NCBI RefSeq assembly: GCF_030159095.1
Contig: NZ_BRXS01000006.1
Coordinates: 577,690-641,689, forward strand
Reading direction: 5' to 3'
Origin: Roseisolibacter agri
GTDB lineage: Bacteria > Gemmatimonadota > Gemmatimonadetes > Gemmatimonadales > Gemmatimonadaceae
DNA length: 64,000 nucleotides
In this document: piece after piece, positions 51,144-59,688 of the stretch
Numbering within the stretch: position 1 is the stretch's first letter
How the letters are laid out: each line of letters opens with the position of its first letter
The notes under the pieces: generated by a model
What the model saw: the letters and a program-made list of their open reading frames with translations, nothing else
Database searches by the model: none
What the model was told of the DNA's origin: nothing
Position numbers and translations under genes: made by a program

Positions 51144-52394
51144 TCAGGTCACGAGTGCGCGAGTGAGCCCCCGCAGCGAGAAGACGCGCTGCGGATCCGC
51201 GCGCTCGTGCAGGATGTCGTTCAGCGTCGCCCGCACGTGCGGGCGACGCAGCGCGCGCCGCACCACGAGGTCCGCGAGCCATGCCCGGCCCACCCACCGC
51301 TCCGCGACGGCGTAGCCCAGGTAGCGCGGCTGCAGCGCGCGCACGAGCGTGCGGGGATACTCCGCCAGCGGCGCGAGCGTGCGCGTGGACAGCGCCAACG
51401 CCACGGCGTCCGATGCCAGCTCGGCCGTCTCCATCGCCTTGCCGATCCCCTCGCCGGTGAGCGGGAAGGTGGCACCGATCGCCTCGCCCACCGCCAGCAG
51501 CGCGCCGCCGGCCCACGGCCGCGCGCCGTTGAGTCCCGTGCGGAGCAGCGCGCCGCGCGTGGGCTCGCGCCCCACCTGGCCGTCGACCAGCGCGCGCGCC
51601 GCGGGGAACTCCCGCAGGAAGCGCTCGAGCATCGCCCGCAGCGCGTGCTGCGGCCCGGTCTCGTCCCCGGCGCGGAGCACGACGCCGCAGCCGACGTTGT
51701 AGCGCCACGTCCCGTCGCCGTCGTCGCCCACCGGGAAGATCCACGCGTATCCCGGCAGGATCGACCGGTCGAACGAGACGACCATCTGGTCGATGCGGTG
51801 CCGGCTGCGCAGGTAGCAGCGGATCGCGACCGCGCTCGCGCGCTGGCGCTCCAGCAGGCCCGCCCGCTCCAGCAGTCCCACATGGGCGCCGGTCGCCAGG
51901 ATCCCCACGCGCGCCCGGAGCGGCGCCTCGCGCCCCGCGACCCGGAACGACACGCCCTCGTCGCCGTGGTCGGTCACGTCCTCCACCGCGCCGACCCCGA
52001 AGCAGGCGCCCGCCTCCACCGCCGCTGCCGCCAGCGTCGCGTCCAGCAGCCGGCGCGGCACCGTGAGCGTCGGGCAGTCGATCTCGAGCCGGAGCCGCCC
52101 GGGCGAGTGCACCTCGCCACCCGCCACCGGCCAGGCGAGCGCGCGCACCCGCTCCAGCAGATCGTTGCGGGCCAGGCACGCCTGCGCGTCTGGGATCAGC
52201 GCGTCTCCGCACGTCTTGTCGCGCGGGAAGCGCCGCCGGTCGACCAGCAGCACGCGGTGACCGGCGGCCGCCAGGCGTCGGGCCGCGAGCGCGCCGGCCG
52301 GCCCCGCACCGGCGATGATCGCGTCCCAGTGGGCGTCGGTCTGCTCCGTGACCACCGACTGCGCCGGCGTCACCGGTCCGGAAGGGGCTCGCAT
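51144..52394 (-). CDS. Geranylgeranyl-reductase-family FAD oxidoreductase (416 aa)
   Basis: The N-terminal Rossmann motif is AIIAGAGPAGALAARRLAAA, followed by RFPRDKTCGDAL and, at about residue 300, GEAIGATFPLTGEGIGKAM, the second FAD-contact motif of the geranylgeranyl-reductase/FixC family. Such enzymes reduce isoprenoid chains or act as monooxygenase-like flavoproteins. The length is normal. ATG at 52394 is used. No carotenoid or quinone genes are nearby, so its substrate is unknown. It lies just downstream of the tRNA-Ile gene on the same strand. Confidence 0.85.
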   Translation of the reverse strand: MRAPSGPVTPAQSVVTEQTDAHWDAIIAGAGPAGALAARRLAAAGHRVLLVDRRRFPRDKTCGDALIPDAQACLARNDLLERVRALAWPVAGGEVHSPGRLRLEIDCPTLTVPRRLLDATLAAAAVEAGACFGVGAVEDVTDHGDEGVSFRVAGREAPLRARVGILATGAHVGLLERAGLLERQRASAVAIRCYLRSRHRIDQMVVSFDRSILPGYAWIFPVGDDGDGTWRYNVGCGVVLRAGDETGPQHALRAMLERFLREFPAARALVDGQVGREPTRGALLRTGLNGARPWAGGALLAVGEAIGATFPLTGEGIGKAMETAELASDAVALALSTRTLAPLAEYPRTLVRALQPRYLGYAVAERWVGRAWLADLVVRRALRRPHVRATLNDILHERADPQRVFSLRGLTRALVT

Positions 52395-52497
52395 GCCGCC
52401 AAGGTGCGGCCTGCCGGCCGCGGCCGGAAGAGTCCCCGAATGCACCGCGCCCCCGTCGCGGCACGGGGCCGGGACGGGGGCACGACATTCGGGCGGA

Positions 52498-52571
52498 TGG
52501 GCCTGGGAGGAGTTGAACCTCCGACCTCTCGCTTATCAGGCGAGCGCTCTAACCACCTGAGCTACAGGCCC
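52498..52571 (-). tRNA. tRNA-Ile (anticodon GAT)
   Basis: The minus-strand sequence folds into a full cloverleaf: acceptor GGGCCTG/CAGGCCC, D stem GCTC/GAGC, anticodon stem CTCGC/GCGAG with loop CTGATAA (anticodon GAT), and T stem GGAGG/CCTCC with loop TTCAACT. The discriminator is A. CCA is not encoded. In most bacteria tRNA-Ile(GAT) lies in the 16S-23S spacer; here it stands alone with its own promoter. Confidence 0.97.
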
Positions 52572-52584
52572 CGAAGAGCCGCGA

Positions 52585-52613
52585 AGTATAGGCCGCTCAG
52601 TCGCTTCCGTCAA
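52585..52613 (-). promoter_or_regulatory. Promoter of the tRNA-Ile gene
   Basis: On the minus strand TTGACG (52613-52608) and TATACT (52590-52585) are separated by exactly 17 bases, and the -10 lies 13 bases before the tRNA 5' end. This is the best sigma-70-type promoter in the window. Confidence 0.82.
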
Positions 52614-52887
52614 CGGCGCGGGTGACGTGCGACACCGACGCGGCGTCCCCCGCGGCGCTACCAGAGTGGGGAATGCAACTTGCCCGTCCGACATTCAGTA
52701 GCTGAGCGCGCCACGGGCGACCGCGATCTGGTCGTCGGGGGTGTCCAGGCGCGGACCGATGCGCGATCCTGCGGGGTACGTCGCGAGTCGGACCTGTCCC
52801 GCGCCGGTCGCCCTCAGCTGCCGAGCCCGACCGTGACGCGCGTGGAGACGGCTCGTCTGCCTCTCCCCGACCCTGCCGCCCATCCGG
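52614..52887. other. Intergenic region before the FHA gene, no gene seen
   Basis: This stretch holds no gene or RNA that I can recognise. It should contain the promoter of the plus-strand FHA-kinase cluster; a TTGCCC at 52680-52685 could be a -35 box, but no convincing -10 follows. Confidence 0.5.
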
Positions 52888-53814
52888 ATGCCCAGCGGAC
52901 CAGTCGCCGCCGCAATCGTTCTGACGCTCGCCGTCCTCGTGGGCGGCATCTACCTGTTCATGGAGCTCCGGCACCATGGAGGCGCGCGGGCGCGCGAGCG
53001 TGCCCGCAGCGGGGGCGAGCGTCTGCCGCTGTTCGGCACCGATGGCCTGGTAGATCGCCCGGCCGGGCCGCCCCCGCCGCGCACCCGGCGCGACACGCCG
53101 ACGGCCGCGGAGCCGCCCGTGCGGCGCGTCGCCGCCGCGGCGCCGATGCGCACCGGTGCCGCGCCGGTGCCGCCGACGCCCGCCCCCCGGCCGCACGCCG
53201 ACTTCGCGCCGCCGGCGCCGTCCGTGGCGCCGCCGGTGGCGCCGCCGGTGGCGCCGCCGACCCCTCGCCCCGCCGCGCCCCGTCCGGCGGCGCCGGGGCG
53301 CGCTCCCGTCTTCGCCGACACGCGCGGCGGCACGCTCGTCGCCGCCGCTCCGGTCGGCGCGGCCGCAACGACCGTCACGCCCGAGCACACGCCGGAGCGC
53401 CCCGTCCCGCGGCCGTCCGACCAGAGCTTCCACGACGGCGAGACGATCCGCTTCAGCATCCCCGACGAGGGGACGCTCCAGTTCCTGCCCGGTCGGCTCG
53501 AGGTGGTCGGTGGCCCCGACCGCGGGCGCGAGGTGCGGTTCGTGCGCACCTCGGGCGACGAGCGCACCGAGGTGACGTTCGGACGCAGTGAGGGCCCGGC
53601 CTACCGCCACGTCCAGCTGATGGCGCGCACGGTCAGCCGGCAGCACGCCTCGATGTCGCTCATCGAGGGTCACTGGCAGCTCAAGAACCTCTCGGCCACG
53701 AACCCGGTGCTGCTCAACGGCCGCTCGCTCGAGGCGGGCGAGGTGGCGCCGCTCCTGGTCGAGGGAGATCGCATCGAGATGGGCGAGGTCGTCTTCTGCT
53801 TCCACGAGCGATGA
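52888..53814 (+). CDS. FHA-domain membrane protein (308 aa)
   Basis: An N-terminal transmembrane helix (VAAAIVLTLAVLVGGIYLFM) is followed by a Pro/Ala-rich linker with repeats of APPV, then a C-terminal forkhead-associated domain from about residue 200: EVTFGRSEG, MARTVSRQHASMSL and ATNPVLLNGRSL. FHA domains bind phosphothreonine. Lying 35 bases before a Ser/Thr kinase gene, it is a likely substrate or reader of that kinase. The linker repeat APPVAPPVAPP near 53220-53260 is a short DNA repeat. Confidence 0.9.
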   Translation: MPSGPVAAAIVLTLAVLVGGIYLFMELRHHGGARARERARSGGERLPLFGTDGLVDRPAGPPPPRTRRDTPTAAEPPVRRVAAAAPMRTGAAPVPPTPAPRPHADFAPPAPSVAPPVAPPVAPPTPRPAAPRPAAPGRAPVFADTRGGTLVAAAPVGAAATTVTPEHTPERPVPRPSDQSFHDGETIRFSIPDEGTLQFLPGRLEVVGGPDRGREVRFVRTSGDERTEVTFGRSEGPAYRHVQLMARTVSRQHASMSLIEGHWQLKNLSATNPVLLNGRSLEAGEVAPLLVEGDRIEMGEVVFCFHER

Positions 53815-53849
53815 GCCGACCTTCCGGAGACGCCGAGTAGCGGCCGCCG

Positions 53850-56543
53850 ATGCAGGGCGACGAGCGGACCGTCGCGGTGCCCATCGGGCGCCGGCCGCCC
53901 GGGCTCCCCGACCCGGGGGCGTCAGGTCCGCACGATGCGATTGAAACGGTCGAGCCCGCCGCAAGCTTCGATGACCTGACCGCGGACTACGAGCTCCTGG
54001 GCGAGCTCGGACGCGGGGGGAGCGCGGTCGTCTATCGCGCCCGCGACCGACGACTCGGCCGCGAGGTGGCGCTGAAGGTCGTGCGCGTCCCGCCCGCCCT
54101 CGCCGGCGGGACCGACGACCCGCTCGCGCGCCTCGCGCGGGAGGCGCGCACCATCGCCGCGCTCGAGCATCCGCACATCGTGCGCGTGCACGCCGTGCGC
54201 GAGCTGCGCGACGGCCTCGCGCTCGAGATGCCGTGCGTGCGCGGCCGCACGCTGAAGCAGCTGCTCGCGGACGAGGGGCCGCTCGACGCCGCGCGCGCGA
54301 CGGCGATCCTCCACGACGTCGCAACGGCCCTCGGCTTCGCGCACGCGCACGGGATCGTGCACCGCGACGTGAAGCCCGAGAACATCTTCGTCGAGGAAGA
54401 CACGGGACGCGCGCTGCTCGCCGACTTCGGCGTCGCGCGCTCGCTGGAGACGGACGTCCGGCTGACGCAGACCGGCGTCACGATGGGCACGCCGGCCTAC
54501 ATGAGCCCCGAGCAGATCGACGGCCACGGCATCGACGGCCGCTCCGATCTGTACAGCCTCGGCCTGGTCGGGTGGGAGATGCTGACGGGTCGCCGTCCGT
54601 GGGAGGGCGAGGGACTCTTCGGCGTCCTGCAGCGGCAGAAGCGCGACGAGCTGCCGCCGGTCGAGACGCTCCGCCCGGACGACGCGCCGGCGGTCCCGCC
54701 CGCGCTGCTGTACGTGATCGAGCGCATGCTGCAGAAGGCGCCGAGTGCCCGCTGGGCCGACGCGGGCGCCGTCGCGGCGCAGCTGACGCATCCGGTCATG
54801 CCGTCGGACTTCGCGCAGTGGTCGCGGGTGCACCAGCGGCGCGTGCAGGAGGCCCGGCGCGCGCCCGACGTGGCGTCGCGCGGCGCTGGCCTCCTCGCGG
54901 CAGCGTTGACGACGATGCGGCTGCGCCGCCCGCCGCCGGGCGAGGACGCGCCAATGGACGCGGTGCCCGGCACCGACGAGCAGACGCCGACGTGGGTCGC
55001 CGCCGCCACGCCGCGCGCGCGCCCGGGACGTCGCGCGCTGCTGGCCGGCGGACTCGCGGCGGTCGCGCTGCTCGGGCTGGCCGCACAGCGGTCGCAGCGC
55101 TCCGCGTCCGCGAGTGTCGCGCTTCCGGACTCGATCGCGGACCGCACCGCGAGCGTCGCGATCCCGCTGCCGACGGTCGGCGCCGTCACCCCGCGCGACT
55201 CCGAGCTCACCGCGAGGACGGCCGTGCCGTCGCGCGCACGCGATGCGACAGCGCCGGCCGACGCGCGCGGCGGCGAGGTCGAGGCGACGGAGCTCGACGC
55301 GCGCCCCGCGCCGGGCGCATCTGGGCCGGCGACGCGCGCGGATGCGCCGGTCCCCGTCCCGCCCCTGCGCGCGCCGCTGCCGCAGCCCTCCGTCACCGCG
55401 GCAGCGCCGTCCATCGCGCGCGTCGCGCCGCCCGCTGCGCTCCCTGCGCCGCCTGCGCCGGCCGAGCCGGTCGAGCGGGTGGCCGCGGTCGCGTTCGAGC
55501 GCACGGTCGCCGCGGCCGGCGGCCGGCACTCGTGCGCGATCCTCGGCGACGGGACGCTCGCGTGCTGGGGCGCCAACGGCGACGGCCAGCTCGGCACGGG
55601 CGATCTGGAGACGCGTGAGGAGCCGACGCCCGTCGCGGCGTCCGTGCGCTTCGTGCAGGTCGCGGCGGGCGGCGCCCACAGCTGCGCCGTCGCGACCGAC
55701 GGCGCCGCGTACTGCTGGGGCGACGGCGAGCGCGGACAGCTCGGTGGCGGCGCGCGCAGCGAGCGGGCGACGCCCGCGCGCGTGTCGGGTTCGGCGCGCT
55801 TCCGCGGCGTGCGCGCGGGCCTGGCGCACACGTGCGGCCTCACCACCGATGGCGCGGTGCTCTGCTGGGGCGCCGACGACCGCGGACAGCTGGGCGACGG
55901 TCAGTCGGCCGACCGCGCGACGCCCGCGGCGATCCCCGGACTGCGCGCCGCGTCGCTCGCCGTCGGGTGGCGCCACGCGTGCGCGCTCACGAGCGATGGC
56001 ACGGCGCTCTGCTGGGGCGAGAACGCCGATGGGCAGCTCGGCGACGGCACGCGCACGACGCGCCGTACGCCGACGCCCGTCGCTGGTGGCCAGCGCTTCG
56101 TCGCGATCGCCGCGGGCGCGTCGCACACCTGCGGCGTGACGGGCGACGGCCGCGCCTTCTGCTGGGGGCGCAACGCGGCGGGACAGCTCGGCACGGGTGG
56201 CAATTCTGCGCAGCTGACGCCGTCGCAAGTCGAGACCAGCACGCGTTTTGTGACCGTCGTCACAGGCAGCGCGCACACCTGCGCGCGAACATCAGCAGGG
56301 CTCGTCTTTTGCTGGGGTGGCAACGCATACGGTCAGCTCGGCGACGGCTCGACCACCGGTCAATCGCGGCCGGTGCGCGTCGCCGGTGGACCGTATGCCG
56401 CACTCTCCGCCTCGGGCGCGCATACCTGTGCCACGCTCGACGGGGCTGCGGTGTGCTGGGGATACAACGTCGACGGCCAGCTCGGCGACGGGACCCGCGC
56501 GCATCGCACGAGCCCCATGCGCGTCACCACGGCGGCGCACTGA
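53850..56543 (+). CDS. Ser/Thr protein kinase fused to a seven-blade RCC1 propeller (897 aa)
   Basis: Residues about 45-310 are a Hanks-type kinase: GRGGSAVVYRA, VALKVV, HRDVKPENI, ADFGVARS, GTPAYMSPEQ, all catalytic residues present. A transmembrane helix lies near 393-411 (ALLAGGLAAVALLGLAA). After an Ala/Pro-rich linker come seven RCC1 repeats (about 555-893), each with an HSC/HTC element and a CWG...GQLG element. A seven-repeat set should close into a complete propeller, outside the cytoplasm if the kinase is inside. The ligand is unknown. The last blades (from about 56190) have visibly lower GC codons. ATG at 53850. Confidence 0.92.
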   Translation: MQGDERTVAVPIGRRPPGLPDPGASGPHDAIETVEPAASFDDLTADYELLGELGRGGSAVVYRARDRRLGREVALKVVRVPPALAGGTDDPLARLAREARTIAALEHPHIVRVHAVRELRDGLALEMPCVRGRTLKQLLADEGPLDAARATAILHDVATALGFAHAHGIVHRDVKPENIFVEEDTGRALLADFGVARSLETDVRLTQTGVTMGTPAYMSPEQIDGHGIDGRSDLYSLGLVGWEMLTGRRPWEGEGLFGVLQRQKRDELPPVETLRPDDAPAVPPALLYVIERMLQKAPSARWADAGAVAAQLTHPVMPSDFAQWSRVHQRRVQEARRAPDVASRGAGLLAAALTTMRLRRPPPGEDAPMDAVPGTDEQTPTWVAAATPRARPGRRALLAGGLAAVALLGLAAQRSQRSASASVALPDSIADRTASVAIPLPTVGAVTPRDSELTARTAVPSRARDATAPADARGGEVEATELDARPAPGASGPATRADAPVPVPPLRAPLPQPSVTAAAPSIARVAPPAALPAPPAPAEPVERVAAVAFERTVAAAGGRHSCAILGDGTLACWGANGDGQLGTGDLETREEPTPVAASVRFVQVAAGGAHSCAVATDGAAYCWGDGERGQLGGGARSERATPARVSGSARFRGVRAGLAHTCGLTTDGAVLCWGADDRGQLGDGQSADRATPAAIPGLRAASLAVGWRHACALTSDGTALCWGENADGQLGDGTRTTRRTPTPVAGGQRFVAIAAGASHTCGVTGDGRAFCWGRNAAGQLGTGGNSAQLTPSQVETSTRFVTVVTGSAHTCARTSAGLVFCWGGNAYGQLGDGSTTGQSRPVRVAGGPYAALSASGAHTCATLDGAAVCWGYNVDGQLGDGTRAHRTSPMRVTTAAH

Positions 56544-56670
56544 CCTTCGGCGCGGTCCGCGTGCGCGGGCCGTGCGGAACGGATCACTCGGAGTCGATGT
56601 CCGTGCGTCGATGGTCGACGCGTCGTGCACCGATCTCCGTCGCTGCAAGTTGACGCCGGGCCCGGAGCTC

Positions 56671-59600
56671 ATGTCGTCGTTCGGTCTTCTTCGCGCCCTC
56701 GCCTCGTCGCCGCTGCGCCGTCGGGCACTCGCGATCGCCGCCGTCGCGGGCGTCGCCTTCGCGTCGGCCTGCACGAGCGCCACGACGGGCGACGTCGGCG
56801 GCGGCTCGCTCGCCAGGGTGCAGCTGTCGGACAGCGTGCTGCGCCTGCGCGTCGGCGCCGAGGGCGCGCTCGCGGCGCGCGTGCTCGACGCGAGCGGCCA
56901 GGAGCTGTCGGGCCGCAAGCTGTTCTGGTCCGTGCGCGATTCCGCGATCGCGACGGTCTCGCAGTCGGGCGTCGTCACGGGGCGTGCGCCCGGCAGCACG
57001 CTCGTCTCGGCGAACGTCGAGGGGCGCAGCGGCGTCGCCACCGTCATCGTCTCGGCGCGCCCCGTGAGCGTCGTGCGCGTCGAGCCGACCACGCTGCAGC
57101 TCGTGGCCGGCGCGACCGCTCCGCTGCAGGTGCGTGCGCTCGACGAGGTCGGCGGGGAGGTCGCCGGCAGCATCGTCGCGTGGACGAGCAGCGACACCAC
57201 GGTTGCGCGCGTCGCCAGCAACGGCGTCGTCACGGCGGCCGCGCCCGGCATCGCCGTCATCACCGCGATCGTCGATGGACGGAGCGCGGTCGTCGCCGTG
57301 TCGGTCTCGCCGGTCGCGGTGGCCAACGTCTCGCTCACCGCGGCGCGCGACACACTCGTCGTCGGCGCCTCGACGCAGCTCACGCTCGTGACGCGCGACG
57401 CGGGCGGCGCGCTGATCACCAACCGGCCGACGACGTGGGCGAGCGACCGCCCCAACGTGGCGTCGGTCTCCTCGACGGGCGAGGTGCTCGCCGTGTCGCC
57501 CGGCACGGCCACCATCGAGGCGACCGTCGAGGGACGCAGCGCGCGCGTGGCGCTCATCATCGTGCCCCGCCCCGCCGCGGCGCTCGTGATCTCGCCCGAC
57601 GCGAGCACGATCTTCGTCGGCGCGACGCTGCGACTCCTCACGCTCGTCACCGACGCGTCGGGCAACGTGCTCACCAACCGCCCGATCGGCTACTCGAGCA
57701 GCGATCCATCGGTCGCGTCGGTGGATACGGCGGGCGTCGTCACGGCGCGCGTGCCCGGCAACGTCACCATCACCGCGACGAGCGAGGGCAAGCGCGGCAC
57801 GGCGACGGTGCGCGTGCTCGCGGTGCCCGTCGCGACGGTCACCATCGCGCCGGAAGCGCCCGCCGTCCGCGTCGGCGACGTCGTGACGCTGACCGCGACG
57901 CCGCGCGCCGAGGACGGCACCGCGCTCACCGGGCGCGCGGTGACCTGGTCGTCGGGGGCGCCCGGCATCGCCTCGGTCAGCGCGAACGGTGAGGTGCGTG
58001 GCCTCGCGTCGGGCACCGCGCTCATCCTCGCGCGCGTCGAGGGCGCGTCGGGCACGGTGACGGTCCGCGTCGACCGTGCGCCGGCGGCGTCGGTGACGGT
58101 GTCTCCCGCGACGGCCTCCATCGTCGTCGGCGACAGCGCGGGCCTCGGCGCCACGGTGCGCGACGCATCGGGCGCGCTGCTCGGCGATCGCCTCGTCACC
58201 TGGAGCTCCGCCAGCAACGCCATCGCGACCGTCTCCAACACCGGCGTCGTGAAGGGCGTCGCCGCCGGTACGACGACCGTCCGTGCGACGGTCGACGGCG
58301 TGAGCGGCAGCGCGACGGTGACGATCACCGCGCCAGCGCCGGCGCCGGCGGCGGTCGCGTCCGTCCTCGTGACGCCGCCCTCGGCGAGCGTCGCCGCGGG
58401 CGCGACCGTCCAGCTGTCGACGACGGTGCGCGACGCGAACGGCAACGCGCTCACGGGGCGCACGATCACCTGGTCGACGAGCAACCCCGCCATCGCGTCG
58501 GTCTCGACCTCCGGCGTGGTGACGGGCGTCGCCGCCGGTGCCGCGACGATCACGGCCACGAGCGAGGGTCGCAGCGGCACCGCCGCGATCACCGTCACGG
58601 GCACGGCAGGCGGCGGCACCGGCGTGATCGCGGTCGCCAGCGTCGCCGTCTCGCCGTCGACGCTCTCGGTCGTCGCGGGTGGCACCGGGCAGCTCTCTGC
58701 CACGGCGCGCGATGCCAGCGGCAACGCGCTGACGGGACGCACGATCACGTGGTCCACGAGCAATCCCGCCGTGGCCACGGTCTCCACGGCCGGCGTCGTC
58801 ACCGCCGTCGCCGCGGGCAGCGCCACCATCAGCGCGACGAGCGAGGGTCAGACCGGCAGCGCGGCGGTCACGGTCACCGCAGCGCCGCCGCCCACGCCGG
58901 CGCCGGTCGTGTCGGTCGCGGTGTCTCCGTCGACGCTCGCGCTCCAGACGGGAGCAACCGGTCAGCTGTCGGCGACGCCGCGTGACGCGAGCGGCAATGC
59001 GCTCACGGGCCGCACCATCACCTGGTCGACGAGCAACGCGAGCGTCGCGACCGTCTCCTCCGCGGGCGTCGTGACGGCCGTCGGCCCCGGGTCGGCCACG
59101 ATCACCGCGACGAGCGAGGGCCGCACCGGCAGCGCCGCGGTCACGGTGACCGCTCCGCCGCCGGCGCCGGTCGCATCCGTCGCGGTGTCGCCTTCCACGC
59201 TCTCGCTGCTCACGGGCGCGACCGGCCAGCTCTCGGCGACGCCACGCGACGCCACGGGCACCGCGCTCACCGGTCGCACGGTGACCTGGGCATCGAGCAA
59301 CACCGCGGTCGCGACGGTGTCGTCCACCGGCGTGGTGACCGCGGTCGCGCCGGGGTCCGCGACTGTCACCGCGACGAGTGAGGGGCGCAGCGGTTCGGCG
59401 GCGGTCACGGTGACCGCACCGCCGCCCGCCGTCGCCTCGGTGCGCGTGACGCCGGACAACTCGCGCATCGAGCCCGGGCAGCGCGTGACGCTGAGCGCCG
59501 AGCCGCTGGATGCGCAGGGGCGCGTGATCCAGACCACGCTGGCGGTGACGTGGACCTCCTCCAATCCACTCGTGGCGGTCGTGAGCAGCAGCGGACAGGT

Positions 59601-59688
59601 CACGGGATTGACGCGCGGCGACGCGACGATCACCGCGACGATCGGCGGCAGGAGCGGCTCCGCGCTGGTGCGCGTGCGTCCCGACTGA
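56671..59688 (+). CDS. Surface lipoprotein with eleven Big2-type Ig-like repeats (1005 aa)
   Basis: After a signal peptide with lipobox FASAC (Cys34) the protein is made of eleven repeats of about 79 residues, each ending in a pattern like SGVVTGVAAGTATITATSEG. These are Big2 (bacterial Ig-like group 2) domains, common in adhesins and surface proteins. The repeats 7-10 are nearly identical, showing recent tandem duplication. No enzymatic domain is seen, so it is likely structural or adhesive. ATG at 56671 begins the signal peptide; longer upstream frames are artefacts. It lies between the two kinase-RCC1 genes. Confidence 0.93.
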   Translation: MSSFGLLRALASSPLRRRALAIAAVAGVAFASACTSATTGDVGGGSLARVQLSDSVLRLRVGAEGALAARVLDASGQELSGRKLFWSVRDSAIATVSQSGVVTGRAPGSTLVSANVEGRSGVATVIVSARPVSVVRVEPTTLQLVAGATAPLQVRALDEVGGEVAGSIVAWTSSDTTVARVASNGVVTAAAPGIAVITAIVDGRSAVVAVSVSPVAVANVSLTAARDTLVVGASTQLTLVTRDAGGALITNRPTTWASDRPNVASVSSTGEVLAVSPGTATIEATVEGRSARVALIIVPRPAAALVISPDASTIFVGATLRLLTLVTDASGNVLTNRPIGYSSSDPSVASVDTAGVVTARVPGNVTITATSEGKRGTATVRVLAVPVATVTIAPEAPAVRVGDVVTLTATPRAEDGTALTGRAVTWSSGAPGIASVSANGEVRGLASGTALILARVEGASGTVTVRVDRAPAASVTVSPATASIVVGDSAGLGATVRDASGALLGDRLVTWSSASNAIATVSNTGVVKGVAAGTTTVRATVDGVSGSATVTITAPAPAPAAVASVLVTPPSASVAAGATVQLSTTVRDANGNALTGRTITWSTSNPAIASVSTSGVVTGVAAGAATITATSEGRSGTAAITVTGTAGGGTGVIAVASVAVSPSTLSVVAGGTGQLSATARDASGNALTGRTITWSTSNPAVATVSTAGVVTAVAAGSATISATSEGQTGSAAVTVTAAPPPTPAPVVSVAVSPSTLALQTGATGQLSATPRDASGNALTGRTITWSTSNASVATVSSAGVVTAVGPGSATITATSEGRTGSAAVTVTAPPPAPVASVAVSPSTLSLLTGATGQLSATPRDATGTALTGRTVTWASSNTAVATVSSTGVVTAVAPGSATVTATSEGRSGSAAVTVTAPPPAVASVRVTPDNSRIEPGQRVTLSAEPLDAQGRVIQTTLAVTWTSSNPLVAVVSSSGQVTGLTRGDATITATIGGRSGSALVRVRPD
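58357..59430 (+). repeat. Tandem near-identical Big2 repeats 7-10
   Basis: Four consecutive units of about 260-275 bases within the Big2 gene. They share long identical blocks such as the DNA for GNALTGRTITWSTSN. Repeats 1-6 and 11 are more divergent, so this block arose by recent internal duplication and may vary in number between strains. Confidence 0.85.

Noticed and set aside
52498..52571. Integration site of a genomic island at the tRNA gene
   Set aside because: No integrase and no direct repeat of the tRNA 3' end were seen on either side within the window.
56249..56264. A perfect CRP-type site TGTGACCGTCGTCACA
   Set aside because: It lies inside the RCC1 coding part of the first kinase, where it encodes conserved propeller residues, and no promoter or gene start is nearby. 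Probably chance.
58357..59430. Regular DNA repeats resembling a CRISPR array
   Set aside because: Units are about 260-275 bases, in frame, and encode Ig-like domains without spacers. No cas genes are present.
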